A stretch of 64,000 nucleotides of DNA from the NCBI GenBank assembly GCA_037039925.1, contig JAXRKP010000259.1, positions 192,501 to 256,500 on the forward strand, in the 5' to 3' direction. Position numbers and translations under genes: made by a program. This DNA is from Doris montereyensis. Its lineage: Eukaryota; Mollusca; Gastropoda; Nudibranchia; Dorididae. Below the pieces are notes generated by a model, which saw nothing but the letters and a program-made list of their open reading frames with translations, made no database searches and had not been told where the DNA came from. The number at the start of each line of letters is the position of its first letter. Positions within the stretch are counted from its first letter, which is position 1. Of the stretch, positions 35,116 to 46,312 are shown piece by piece.

Positions 35116-35231
35116 GAAATGTACCAGCGGTTTCTGGACGGTGAAGACATACATTCCATTCCGCTAGATGATGATCCGTTTTGGAACCCACGGAAGACGT
35201 TCTGATTGGCACAGCCAGTCTTATTTTACAG
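35116..35231 (+). CDS. KIF28: Post-FHA kinesin exon, with 1-nt deletion
   Basis: Acceptor attttcaag, donor gtacaa. Reads E-M-Y-Q-R-F-L-D-G-E-D-I-H-S-I-P-L-D-D-D and P-F-W-N-P. As written it then frameshifts to a stop. One base missing in the CCC at 35187-35189 would give N-P-T-E-D-V-L-I-G-T-A-S-L-I-L-Q, and the corrected 117 bases are 39 whole codons. The D-P-F-W-x-P-x-E-D-x-L-I-G-T-A motif is shared across kinesin-3 motors (KIF1, KIF13, KIF28), marking the region after the coiled coil. Confidence 0.9.
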
Positions 35232-35639
35232 GTACAATGATTTCGTTTTTTCTCCATTTGGTAAAATTGTAATCTGCACATTCTGTGGTGACAATTTCTA
35301 GTCCCTCTTGAATGTTTTATACAAAGTGAACAGTTTTACGGGGTTTTTTTTATTTAAACCAGAGTAGATCTATATTTTTCTTCTTAATACAATGGTAAAA
35401 TGCATATTTTAATTCAAAAATACAATTTATACTTATTCTCAGAAAGACTCTAAACTACGGACAAAATTTATACATTATGATTGCATCCCAAATGCGATAA
35501 ATCCAAAGTTTGCAATATCACACACATGAGTCATTTTCAAACTGTAACTTAATGTTACAATCATTATAATCAGCCACAAAATCCAAAAAGCAATGACAGT
35601 ATATAACCATCTAGGAAAAGTAGTTAAAGGTAAATAAGA

Positions 35640-36075
35640 ATTGTCAAACAAAAACCAAAATGGCAGTATACAGTTCAGTTTATTGTCCTACTTTCCTCTA
35701 TGGCAGTGAAACCCAGACCTTAGATAGAAAAGAATACAGTAGAAAAACAATATATAAGAGAGCAGAAGGGAAAAAACAAAAAGAGACAAAATCACAAACA
35801 CAACGATAAAACACAAGCAGATGGCATGAAAACTAAAACAAAAATAAATCAAATCAGATGGTTTAGGTATGTAAACAGAATGAGTGAAAAAATAACAGCT
35901 AAATCAGTATACAGTGCTAAAACCCAAAGTAAAAGACCAAAAGACAGACCTCGGAGAAAATGGGGAAGAAGATATAAAAGAGGCACTAAAGCAAAGAAAT
36001 TTAACCTTCCCAGAAGGAAACAGAAAGTGTCAGGACAGGGTAGTCTGGATCTAACACCATACACTAGAAAGTAGG
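35640..36075 (+). pseudogene. Degenerate non-LTR retrotransposon, C-terminal end of the reverse-transcriptase ORF
   Basis: Interrupted reading frames give L-Y-G-S-E-T-Q-T-L near 35692-35720, then I-R-W-F-R-Y-V-N-R-M-S (35849-35884) and S-K-R-P-K-D-R-P-R-R-K-W-G-R-R. This is the order LLYGSETW ... QLRWFGHVxRM ... RPxGRPRxRW seen at the C-terminus of many LINE polyproteins. Stop codons and length loss show it is dead. 35232-35639 and 36076-36437 are otherwise unique. Confidence 0.75.
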
Positions 36076-36437
36076 ATGAAAACTGATTTTTTTGAGAAAG
36101 AAAGAAAGTATCATGAAACTTGCGTGAAATGCCTTGGCTGCACTGAGTAATTCGTACTAAGGACCACTGATTCGCATGGATGGAAATCACAGAATCATTG
36201 ATACTTCACACGCTTTCGATACACATGTCAAGGTATTATGGAATTTGACTTTCCTATGCTTCTGCAGTTACCAAAATGGCATTTGATTTCAATATAAATT
36301 TGCATTCATCAAAATTAAACATATAATTGAATTTCTATCCTTTCTTGTGTGAGATTCAATGTTCTGTATCTGTATGTATCTGTATATATCTGTACATCAT
36401 AGAATCCGTGTTCGATATAAGTCGTTGTGTTTTCCAG

Positions 36438-36611
36438 TGTCTGTCCTACGCCATGGACTTCAGCGACACACTGAACATCACAGACTACAAGGGAACTCCA
36501 GAAGGCACGTTGACAGCCTCAGTGATTCCCTGTAACAAGTCAGGTCTGGCTCTTGCTGACGAGTTGGTGGAAGATCCCAAGGAGCTAATTGGCAAACCTT
36601 TCTTCTTCAAG
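36438..36611 (+). CDS. KIF28: Kinesin-3 stalk (KIF1B-like domain) exon
   Basis: Acceptor gttttccag, donor gtaaac, exactly 58 codons. Reads C-L-S-Y-A-M-D-F-S-D-T-L-N-I-T-D-Y-K-G, then G-T-L-T-A-S-V-I-P-C, and V-E-D-P-K-E-L-I-G-K-P-F-F-F-K. Family pattern: conserved globular region behind the FHA domain of kinesin-3, where K-G-T-x-E-G-x-L and D-P-x-E-L-x-G-x-P are recurrent. Phase 0 at both ends, frame intact. The intron begins about 50 bases later with 0.8 kb of (CT)n. Confidence 0.95.
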
Positions 36612-36661
36612 GTAAACAAACCTAGCAGCCAGATACGTGTGTATGATGTATTATCATAATA

Positions 36662-37490
<829 letters not shown>

Positions 37491-37981
37491 TAATATTGTC
37501 TCTCTCTCTAGGAATCTCTTTCTCAGATCTCTCTCTCTCAAATAACGCTAATTATCTCTCTTCTATTGTGACCCAAAACCATAACAAAAATAAAACAACA
37601 AGAACAACAACAACAGCAACAAATACCAACAAGAAACAAACACAACTGGTTCTGCTCTGCTATCAGCCACTCAAGTCTTATTTTTCAGTGACACATAAGC
37701 TTTCTGTTTCTTGCACACACACAGGCACACATCTCACACAATCACACAATCACACACACACAAGTATACACACACACACTCACGTCTCTCTATCTCTCGT
37801 CTCTCCAACAACATACATCTCCATTGAACACAATCACTCCCTCACATCTCCTCTCTCCCACACATCCATACATCTCACTCTCTCTCTCTCTCTCACACAG
37901 ACATAACACTCTCACAAGGAGAAGCAAACCTCTCTCTCTCAAGTATGAAAGAGTTCTCTCCCTTCTCCTCCCTCCCTCCCT

Positions 37982-38013
<32 letters not shown>

Positions 38014-38148
38014 ACCTATCCTATATATATAGCACACCCTTCTATTATCTTATTCTGGAATGTTTTCTTCCTAAATCATTATTCTGTCTTTAGTCTTCCC
38101 TTCTTCTGCTTTCCTTGTTATCGAGTTTCTTTTCTTCCTTCCATTTAG
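37491..38148. repeat. CT/CA-rich low-complexity sequence
   Basis: Mixed CTCTC, (CA)n (37715-37780), CTCCCTCC and other sequence in which CT motifs keep recurring up to copy A of the exon. It reads like non-repeat sequence with CT blocks inserted. Confidence 0.75.
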
Positions 38149-38269
38149 ATAGTCATTGAGGCTCTCTCTCCACGTTTTTCACGTGGTAATCAGAATCAAG
38201 TCCCATTTCACAGACAAAGAGTTCACGGAGACTCAGGTTGTCTCTCTTCCCGGTGTTCAACCACACCAG
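38149..38269 (+). pseudogene. KIF28: Duplicate copy A of a kinesin exon, overwritten by CT-rich sequence
   Basis: Begins after ccatttag with I-V-I-E-A in frame and ends in a segment identical to the end of copy B (gtgttcaaccacaccag). Between them the matching blocks (cacgttttt, aatcagaatca, ttcacagacaaag, ttcacgga, ggttgtc) are interrupted by CTCTCTCTCC and TCTCTCTTCC in place of the sequence seen in copy B. The donor GTAAAT of copy B is replaced by CGCCCCTCTCTCC. The upstream intron sequence (ctttccttgttatc..gagtttct) is also shared with copy B, so this is a duplication of intron plus exon. It has no open frame through to the next exon. Confidence 0.7.
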
Positions 38270-38339
38270 CGCCCCTCTCTCCCTCTCTCAGTCAAGAACG
38301 TCTCTCATAATCACTAACGATTATGATAAATAATGGAAA

Positions 38340-38475
38340 TAATATAATAATAATAATAATAATAATGTCTGCCTGTCTAATCTAATCTAATCATAATAAT
38401 AATAATAATAATAATCTAATAGTAATAATCTAACTAATTAACTAATAATAATTATTATTTATAATAATAACCCTC
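38340..38475. repeat. (AAT)n-rich segment between the two exon copies
   Basis: Degenerate AATAAT units with CTAATCTAATC blocks. Lies between copy A and copy B of the duplicated exon; intron sequence repeated from copy A resumes near 38555 (CTGCTTTCCTTGTTATC). Confidence 0.85.
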
Positions 38476-38599
38476 TTTCTCCCTTATCTTAATTTGTTTT
38501 AATTTTAATAGTACTTCAATCTATAATCCGGTGTGATTTAATTTCCCTTCTAATCTGCTTTCCTTGTTATCATGAGTTTCTTTCTTCCTTCATTCCTAG

Positions 38600-38745
38600 A
38601 TAGTAATTTTAATAAGAAATAGAAAAGCCACGTTTTTAATAATAATGGAATCAGAATCATAGTACCGACTCTTCACAGACAAAGATTTCACGGATAATAA
38701 GGTTGTCAGCGATACCATAATGATGCCGGTGTTCAACCACACCAG
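38600..38745 (+). CDS. KIF28: Kinesin exon copy B (…F-T-D-K-D-F-T-D…P-V-F-N-H-T-R), damaged by AAT-type sequence
   Basis: Acceptor cattcctag, donor gtaaat; length 146, the right phase for joining the previous (phase 0) and next exon (needs two bases in). Readable parts are R-K-A-T-F, then Y-R-L-F-T-D-K-D-F-T-D and V-V-S-D-T-I-M-M-P-V-F-N-H-T-R, which fits the kinesin-3 region before L-V-S-L-P-K. The first third carries TTTTAATAAG and TTTAATAATAATGG segments and an in-frame TAG, resembling the (AAT)n arrays on both sides of it. This is the better copy, but the true exon sequence is probably a mosaic of A and B. Confidence 0.72.
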
Positions 38746-38767
38746 GTAAATAACTAATTAATCCAAT

Positions 38768-38948
<181 letters not shown>

Positions 38949-39280
38949 TATGTATTCCATAATTGCAAAATGTTAGCAACCCATCCTGTTTAAAATTTCA
39001 ACCCCGTTTGTGAGCAATTTAACTTTTAAAAGTTCCAAAATTTACAAAGAGGTGAAAAATAGGATCCCTATCAGCCTCTTTCTATAGCGACTTTAATTTA
39101 ATCATGGTCGAAGAAATGACCCTGTTTTCAGATCCGCGTAGTTCTAGATCTAGATTCTATTTGCAGAAAAGGTTTAAATATATTGATATATATCATCGAA
39201 CGAAATACCTTAATCTTAATCTCTAGATCTAGAGTGAATCGAAGACAGAAAAAGCGAAACAAAAGATCTACGTTAGCAGT

Positions 39281-39365
39281 GGCGATAGCCGAAGGATCAA
39301 TGTAACACAGTCGGGGCTGATGCATTATGAATCGGACTCGGGTTCGAATCCAGTCGACGAGCTGG
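39281..39365 (+). mobile_element. SINE family B-type tRNA-like head fragment
   Basis: AGTGGCGATAGCCGAAGGAT C...CGGACTCGGGTTCGAATCCAG has A- and B-box-like motifs and the GTGGCG.TAGCCGA start of the copy at 30003, without the body. Confidence 0.55.
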
Positions 39366-39582
39366 GGTTTTTTTCATTTCTTTCTTTTCATTTAAAACAG
39401 ATTTATTATCATTCTTTTGATTTCTCATAACTGCACAGGGCTTGGAATTCGTTTAGCATTTTTGTAGTACTGAAGTCAATAGTGTATCATGTATGTGTTG
39501 TTCAACCTGAGGGCGCAGACAAAAGATTACACAAACATTTGATAAATAGATTTAATCGGTTAACAGCGAGTAATAATAATAA

Positions 39583-39585
39583 TGA

Positions 39586-39616
<31 letters not shown>

Positions 39617-39690
39617 AAGAAGAAGAAGAAGAAGAAGAAGAAGAAGAAGAAGAAGAAGAAGGAGAAGGAGAAGAAGAAGAAGAAGCAGAA
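39583..39690. repeat. (AAG)n microsatellite
   Basis: AGAAGAAG run of about 100 bases, followed by GCGGGCATTTAGGCGATCGGG...TTTAGGCGGGTCACTACTGTA (to 39749), a MITE-like end. 39750-39954 ends in a '...GGCGCTTTACAG' repeat-like segment. Confidence 0.9.
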
Positions 39691-39967
39691 TGCGGGCATT
39701 TAGGCGATCGGGCATTATGGAGGGGGTATTTAGGCGGGTCACTACTGTAATAATAATATTATTAATAATAACAATGCAATTGTTGAGCGCCTTTTATCCA
39801 CTGAAATGATTGATGGCGCTTTACAGTAAAATATTTAACACAATAACAGATTACATATAATGCACAAATCAAAAAAAGGTAGTTAGTTAATTACAATTTC
39901 AAAAAGCCTAAAATTTTAATAATAAAGCGGTTAAACTAAGAGGAACAAAAGGCTCTCAGAAACAGTT

Positions 39968-42263
39968 TGGTCTTCAGATTCTTTTAATGAGATTCTTTTC
40001 AATGAGATTCTTTTCAATGAGATTGTTTTCAATGAGATTGTTTTCAATGAGATTCTCAGATTTTCAGTGAGATTCTTTTCAGTCAGATTCTTTTCAGTGA
40101 GATTCTTTTCAATGAGATTCTTTTCAGTGAGATTCTTTTCAATGAGATTGTTTTCAATGAGATTCTTTTCAGTGAGATTCTTTTCAATGAGATTCTTTTT
40201 CAATGAGATTCTTTTTCAGTGAGATTCTTTTCAATGAGATTCTTTTTCAATGAGATTCTTTTCAGTGAGATTCTTTTCAATGAGATTCTTTTTCAGTGAG
40301 ATTCTTTTCAATGAAATTCTTTTCAGTGAGATTCTTTTCAATGAGATTCTTTTCAGTGAGATTCTTTTCAATGAGATTCTTTTCATTTGATTCTTTTCAA
40401 TGAGATTATCTTTTCAATGAGATTCTTTTCAGTGAGATTCTTTTCAATGAGATTCTTTTCACTGAGATTCTTTTCAATGAGATTCTTTTCAGTGAGATTT
40501 TTTCAATGAGATTCTTTTCAATGAGATTCTTTTCAATGAGATTCTTTTTCAATGATATTCTTTTCAGTGAGATTCTTTTCAATGAGATTCTTTTCAGTGA
40601 GATTCTTTTCAGTGAGATTCTTTTTCAATGAGATTCTTTTCAATGATATTCTTTTCAATGAGATTCTTTTCAGTGAGATTCTTTTCAATGAGATTCTTTT
40701 CAGTGAGATTCTTTTCAATGAGATTCTTTTCAATGAGATTGTTTTCAATGAGATTCTTTTCAGTGAGATTCTTTTTCAGTGAGATTCTTTTGTGTGAAGA
40801 TTCGTTTCAATGAGATTCTTTCAGTGAGGGTCTTTTCAATGAGATTCTTTTCAGTGAGATTCTTTTCAATGAGATTCTTTTTCAATAAGATTCTTTTCAG
40901 TGAGATTCTTTTCAATGAGATTCTTTTCAGTGAGATTCTTTTCAGTGAGATTCTTTTCAATGAGATTCTTTTCAGTGAGATTAGTTTTCAATGAGATTCT
41001 TTCAGTGAAATTCTTTCAGTGAGATTCTTTCAGTGAGATTCTTTTCAATGAGATTCTTTTCAGTGAGATTCTTTTCAATGAGATTCTTTTCAGTGAGATT
41101 CTTTTCAATGAGATTCTTTTTCAGTGAGATTCTTTTCAGTGAGATTCTTTTCAATGAGATTCTTTTCAGTGAGATTCTTTTCAATGAGATTCTTTTCAGT
41201 GAGATTCTTTTCAATGAGATTCTTTTCAATGAGATTCTTTTCAGTGAGATTCTTTTCAATGAGATTCTTTTCAGTGAGATTCTTTTCAATGAGATTCTTT
41301 TCACTGAGATTCTTTTCAGAGAGATTCTTTTCAATGAGATTCTTTTCAGTGAGATTCTTTTTCAATGAGATTGTTTTCAATGAGATTCTTTTCAGTGAGA
41401 TTCAATGAGAGTTGTTTTCAATGAGATTCTTTTCAGTGAGATTCTTTTCAGTGAGATTCTTTTCAGTGAGATTCTTTTCAATGAGATTCTTTTCAGTGAG
41501 ATTCTTTTCAATGAGATTCTTTTCAGTGAGATTCTTTTCAATGAGATTCTTTTCAATGAGATTCTTTTCAGTGAGATTCTTTTTCAGTGAGATTCTTTTC
41601 AATGAGATTCTTTTCAGTGAGATTCTTTTCAATGAGATTCTTTTCAGTGAGATTCTTTTCAGTGAGATTCTTTTCAGTGAGATTCTTTTCAATGAGATTT
41701 TTTCAGTGAGATTCTTTTCAATGAGATTCTTTTCAGTGAGATTCTTTTCAGTGAGATTCTTTTCAATGAGATTCTTTTCTTTTCAGTGAGATTCTTTTCA
41801 ATGAGATTCTTTTCAGTGAGATTCTTTTCAGTGAGATTCTTTTCAATGAGATTCTTTTCAGTGAGATTCTTTTTCAATGAGATTCTTTTCAGTGAGATTC
41901 TTTTCAATGAGATTCTTTTTCAATGAGATTCAATGAGATTTTTCAGTGAGATTCTTTTCAATGAGATTCTTTTCAGTGAGTTTCTTTTCAGTGAGATTCT
42001 TTTCAATGAGATTGTTTTCAGTGAGATTCTTTTCAGTGAGATTCTTTTCAATGAGATTCTTTTCACTGAGATTCTTTTCAATGAGATTTTTTTCAATGAG
42101 ATTCTTTCAGTGAGATTGTTTTCAATGAGATTCTTTTCAATGAGATTGTTTTTAATGAGATTCTTTTCAATGAGATTCTTTTCAATGAGATTCTTTTCAG
42201 TGAGATTCTTTTCAATGAGATTCTTTTCAATGAGATTCTTTTCAATGAGATTCTTTTCAATAA
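39968..42263. repeat. 2.3 kb minisatellite, 15-bp unit TTTTCA(A/G)TGAGATTC
   Basis: About 150 copies in which TTTTCAATGAGATTC and TTTTCAGTGAGATTC alternate, often strictly one after the other. Many 16-bp units have an extra T (TTTTTCAG). The G-type unit contains TTTTCAG, a 3' splice-site-like motif. Open frames on both strands are by-products of the 15-bp period. Confidence 0.98.
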
Positions 42264-42528
42264 TTTGAAATGAGGGTCTGCTTTTTGATTGCAAGAAATA
42301 TTATTCCGTAAAGAGGGGCAGCATATCCGAAAGACTTTTCATAAACAATTTTTTAGTTCGAATGGTGATCATAAGGGAATTTGATGATCTAATACTCTAT
42401 TGGGTCGGTGAAAAACTGGTAAAAATAATGATATAGTTCTTTTTGTATAAAATAAATCAGATTTATTGTGCAATTTTATTGTAATGTTAATATACTAATG
42501 AAACTGCTGTATTAGAAAATATTTATAT

Positions 42529-42532
<4 letters not shown>
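42264..42532. other. Unique AT-rich intron sequence
   Basis: No repeat or gene recognised; followed by (CT)n at 42533-42568 leading into the acceptor at 42582. Confidence 0.6.
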
Positions 42533-42571
<39 letters not shown>

Positions 42572-42582
42572 CTCTCCTTCAG

Positions 42583-42712
42583 GCTTGTTTCCTTACCCAA
42601 AGTCAAAAATGATCACATAGAGTTTTTCAACACAAAAAGCATCACTTTTTTGGTGTATGGAAGACAGGAAGATTCATCTGGAGACCCTCGCCTGTCTAAA
42701 TTGACCACAAAG
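42583..42712 (+). CDS. KIF28: Kinesin-3 stalk exon (L-V-S-L-P-K-V-K-N-D-H-I-E-F-F)
   Basis: Acceptor ctccttcag after a (CT)n tract, donor gtaact. Starts by completing Arg, then L-V-S-L-P-K-V-K-N-D-H-I-E-F-F-N-T-K-S-I, then T-F-L-V-Y-G-R-Q-E-D and D-P-R-L-S-K-L-T-T-K. It corresponds to the beta-strand region with the I-x-F-L-V-Y-G motif, comparable to V-F-x-V-x-G in KIF1. One base in, phase 0 out. Frame intact. The (CT)n tract lies directly in the acceptor polypyrimidine region. Confidence 0.94.
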
Positions 42713-43099
42713 GTAACTTTGTGACTGAGACCTCTTGTCATACCCAAAATAGCTGAAATACAACAAACAGGAAAGAAAAATAGAGAGAAACAAGTGGCCC
42801 TCAGCGATCAAAACTAAATAAACTTGTGACGTTTCAGGTCTTATTCTTCTTTGGACAAAGCAGCAAAGTGGACACCTGATTATGGGGGGGGGAGGGAGGG
42901 GGGATAGAGAGAGAGGCTACTGTAAATCTTTATGAGTTTGGCTCTTACAAGTCCAGGTACGGAAATAGTGACTTCCCTGCCGGCCTGTAAGATTCCTTGC
43001 GATTAACCGATTAATCGCGTTGCGAAAACCGGAGTCGACTGAATTCCTTCATGAAATTATATCTTCATAACAGAACTCCATTAATATGTGTCTTCATTA

Positions 43100-43922
43100 G
43101 ATGTGATTGAAATACCTGTTATTGGGATGATTGAAATGGGCCTACTGTTGTTGTGATGATTGAAATAGGCCTACCTGTTATTGTAATGATTAATATATCC
43201 GTTATTGTGATGATTGAAATACCTGTTTTGGGATGATTGAAATACTTGTTATTGGGATTATTGAAATACTTGTTATTGGGATTATTGAAATATCTGCGTT
43301 TGGGATGATTGAAATACCTTTTTTGTAAGGATAACAATATTATTGGGACGGTTGAACTATCTGTTATTAGGATGATTGAAATACCTGGGATGATTGAAAT
43401 ACCTGTTATTAGGATGATTGAAATACCTGTTATTAGGATGATTGAAACACCTGTTATTAGGATGATTGAAATACCTGTTATTAGGATGATTGAAATACCT
43501 GTTATTAGGATGATTGAAATACCTGTTATTAGGATGATTGAAATACCTGTTATTGGGATGATTGAAATACCTGTTATTAGGATGATTGAAATACCTGTTA
43601 TTAGGATGATTGAAATATCTGTTATTAGGATGATTGAAATACCTGTTATTAGGATGATTGAAATACCTGTTATTAGGATGATTGAAATACCTGTTATTAG
43701 GATGATTTATTAGGATGATTGAAATACCTGTTATTAGGATGATTGGTTATTAGGATGATTGAAATACCTGTTATTAGGATGATTGAAATATCTGTTATTA
43801 GGATGATTGAAATACCTGTTATTAGGATGATTTAAATACCTGTTATTAGGATGATTGAAATATCTGTGATTAGGATGATTGAAATACCTGTTATTGGGAT
43901 GATTGAAATACCTGTTATTTTC
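43100..43922. repeat. Minisatellite, 24-bp unit
   Basis: Unit ATTGAAATACCTGTTATTAG + GATG, about 33 copies. The first ten (43100-43320) are more diverged and include GGGCCTACTG variants. 42713-43099 is unique intron sequence. Confidence 0.96.
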
Positions 43923-44055
43923 AGATTATCCCTGGGTATTTTTATTGTTGGTTGGGGGGAGGGGTGGTTTTAAAGAGATCAAAAATTTAAATTCAGGCAG
44001 TTTGAGTGAGTGTTTTTTAAAGTTTGCGTTGTTTTGTTTTAATTTTCTCTCTTAG

Positions 44056-44220
44056 GAACTGAGACAAATGGAGCAGATGAACTCAACGCATGAGCAAAGT
44101 CGCAGACAGTCTGTCTTTGTTCATGACGGACCATCAACCGATAGCTCTCACCTTAAGACAGAGATAGTGGTTTTACAACGCAAACACGATCGCTTAGCCC
44201 AGAAGGAGCAGCGCATGATA
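44056..44220 (+). CDS. KIF28: Kinesin tail exon, charged coiled-coil
   Basis: Acceptor tctcttag, donor gtaaga, 55 whole codons. Reads E-L-R-Q-M-E-Q-M-N-S-T-H-E-Q-S-R-R-Q-S-V, then F-V-H-D-G-P-S-T-D-S-S-H-L-K-T-E-I, and L-Q-R-K-H-D-R-L-A-Q-K-E-Q-R-M-I. Helical with heptad-like hydrophobic spacing in the last 25 residues; a Ser-rich segment in the middle could be phosphorylated (inference). Frame intact. Confidence 0.92.
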
Positions 44221-44307
44221 GTAAGAGCTCTCCTGCCTATGTGTAAAATATGTCGTATTGCTTTTTATTATCCTCCCTAGTAGGAATAATTGATTGTCAA
44301 GTTTTTC

Positions 44308-44340
<33 letters not shown>

Positions 44341-44576
44341 GTTTTTCTTTCTTTCTTAATCAGTTTCCATTCTACTTTCCGGTGTAGGACTTAGGTTACA
44401 CAAAATGACCTTTGACCTTTCTCCAGGCTACCCTCTCCTTACATTTTCTGTTTTCTTATGGGAAGGTTAAATTTCTTTGCTTTAGTTCTGCTTTTATATC
44501 GTCTTCCACTTTCTCCAAGGAAAGGAGTTTCAAATTTTTCATCTATTTTATGATAATATTATCACTGCTCTTTCAG

Positions 44577-44705
44577 CAACTTTGTAAGGAGTGGAGCCAG
44601 AAACCGCCGGAGGAACAGCAGTTCGACCCATTCTTCCGCGCCGTGTCAGCGGTAGCTCACAGTACTGGCACCAGACTCAAAGCCCGAGTTCAGCTGTTGA
44701 ACCAG
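44577..44705 (+). CDS. KIF28: Kinesin tail exon
   Basis: Acceptor gctctttcag, donor gtaggc, 43 whole codons. Reads Q-L-C-K-E-W-S-Q-K-P-P-E-E-Q-Q-F-D-P-F-F, then R-A-V-S-A-V-A-H-S-T-G-T-R-L-K-A-R-V-Q, then L-L-N-Q. It continues the coiled coil of the previous exon only 356 bp downstream. Phase 0 at both ends. Frame intact. Confidence 0.92.
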
Positions 44706-45065
44706 GTAGGCCGCACACATTATGATCAATCTATTTATAAACTTCACATCCTCCAACCACTACCAACGACATGATAACCATATGATTAGATCATGTTGTA
44801 GTTCTCTTTAACGATCTTTCTATTTATATTTTAGAGATTTAGCTTTGCAGATTTACCAGTTTATGATTATCAGTTGTTGTTTCTCTAGCACATCAACTCT
44901 ACACGTAGATTTTAGAACAGATAAACTGACAGTACACTTGTGACACTACAATCCTATTGTCTGTTTCGACTTTTTAAAGTTTGGTCGTCATTCTTTATCA
45001 TAATATTTATTCTTTATGTTTAACTGGTGCAATTTGGCACTTAGCGTAGGTTTTTTTTTCTTTTT
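44706..45065. other. Unique intron sequence
   Basis: AT-rich, nothing recognised. Confidence 0.6.
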
Positions 45066-45080
45066 TTTTCTTTTATCGTG

Positions 45081-45224
45081 TAGAAATATTGTATAGACAC
45101 GATTTTCCAATGATTGAATTCGTTTTCAGGAAATATTGTATAGACACGATTTTCCAATGATTGAATTCGTTTTCAGGAAATATTGTATAGACACGATTTT
45201 CCAATGATTGAATTCGTTTTCAGG
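45081..45224. repeat. Three-copy tandem repeat, 47-bp unit ending TTTTCAG
   Basis: Unit GAAATATTGTATAGACACGA + TTTTCCAATGATTGAATTCG + TTTTCAG. Each unit ends in an acceptor-like CGTTTTCAG. Confidence 0.95.
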
Positions 45225-45324
45225 AAATATTGGGATACTTTCTCTGCAAAAAGGCGTGTCTTTGGTTTAATGTTTCAAACATTTTTATCATAGACATAAG
45301 TTGTCTTTTTGAGACAGACATCAT

Positions 45325-45730
45325 TTGCATATCTTCAGACATCATTTGCATATCTTCAGACATCATTTGCATATCTTCAGACATCATTTGCATATCTTCA
45401 GACATCATTTGCATATCTTCAGACATCATTTGCATATCTTCAGACATCATATCTTCAGACATCATTTACATATCTTCAGACATCATTTGCATATCTTCAG
45501 GCATCATTTACATATCTTCAGGCATCATTTACATATCTTCAGGCATCATTTACATATCTTCAGGCATCATTTACATATCTACAGGCATCATTTACATATC
45601 TTCAGGCATCATTTACATATCTACAGGCATCATTTACATTTATCATATCTTCAGGCACCATTTGCACCATTTACATTTTCAGGCACCATTTGCATATTTT
45701 CAGGCACCATTTGCATATCTACAAGCATCA
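45325..45730. repeat. Minisatellite, 21-bp unit with an octamer motif
   Basis: Unit CATCATTTGCATATCTTCAG + A, about 19 copies. The early copies contain ATTTGCAT (reverse complement ATGCAAAT, the POU octamer); later copies have ATTTACAT. 45731-46267 is unique. Confidence 0.96.
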
Positions 45731-46267
45731 CTTCATGTTCATGTTGATTTCATTTATTTTGTTTAGGATTTAACACATTTACACATAATTTCACTTTTCA
45801 CTTCAGACATTTCTTCCTTACAATCATTCAAATAGAAGTGCTTGTCATTTGCGTGTTCTGGTTCTTGTTATTTTTAAATATTTCTTTATCTTAATTTTTT
45901 AAATTCTTTCGTATCACTTTCTCTTTTAAAGATCTTCTGCATTTTTAATTCATTCTATCATTACATCGTCATGTGTGTGATTTTCAAGAAAGGATGAGTC
46001 GGGGAAAAGGGCGAGACAGCTTGTTTTGATTTGTCTGTTCCCTTTGGGGGGATTTTTTCTTTCTTTTTTGTTTTTTTGTAGATTTCAAAAAAGCTTTTAA
46101 TTTCTTCTACTTTTTGTCGTTGTTGTTGTATTTTTGCTAGCTGTAGAATCTAGCAGAAGTCATGAGGCATTTTCTACTGAGATTGAGAACTATTTTTACG
46201 CTCATCCTGATGTGACGCTCTAATCTATGACATAAACTGTGTTGGACTGTCATATTGTTTCTTTCAG

Positions 46268-46312
46268 GTTCTTGCCGTTCAAAAAGCTAAAGAAAGGCTT
46301 TCCAATACAGAT
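46268..46312 (+). CDS. KIF28: Short kinesin tail exon (15 codons)
   Basis: Acceptor ttctttcag, donor gtaagc. Reads V-L-A-V-Q-K-A-K-E-R-L-S-N-T-D in phase 0, directly continuing the helical L-L-N-Q of the previous exon. Too short to be identified alone; supported by both splice sites, phase and amphipathic character. Confidence 0.8.

Noticed and set aside
39931..42294. Many 60-125 codon frames (M-R-F-F-S-V-R-F-F-S, K-R-I-S-L)
   Set aside because: 15-bp array read in all frames.
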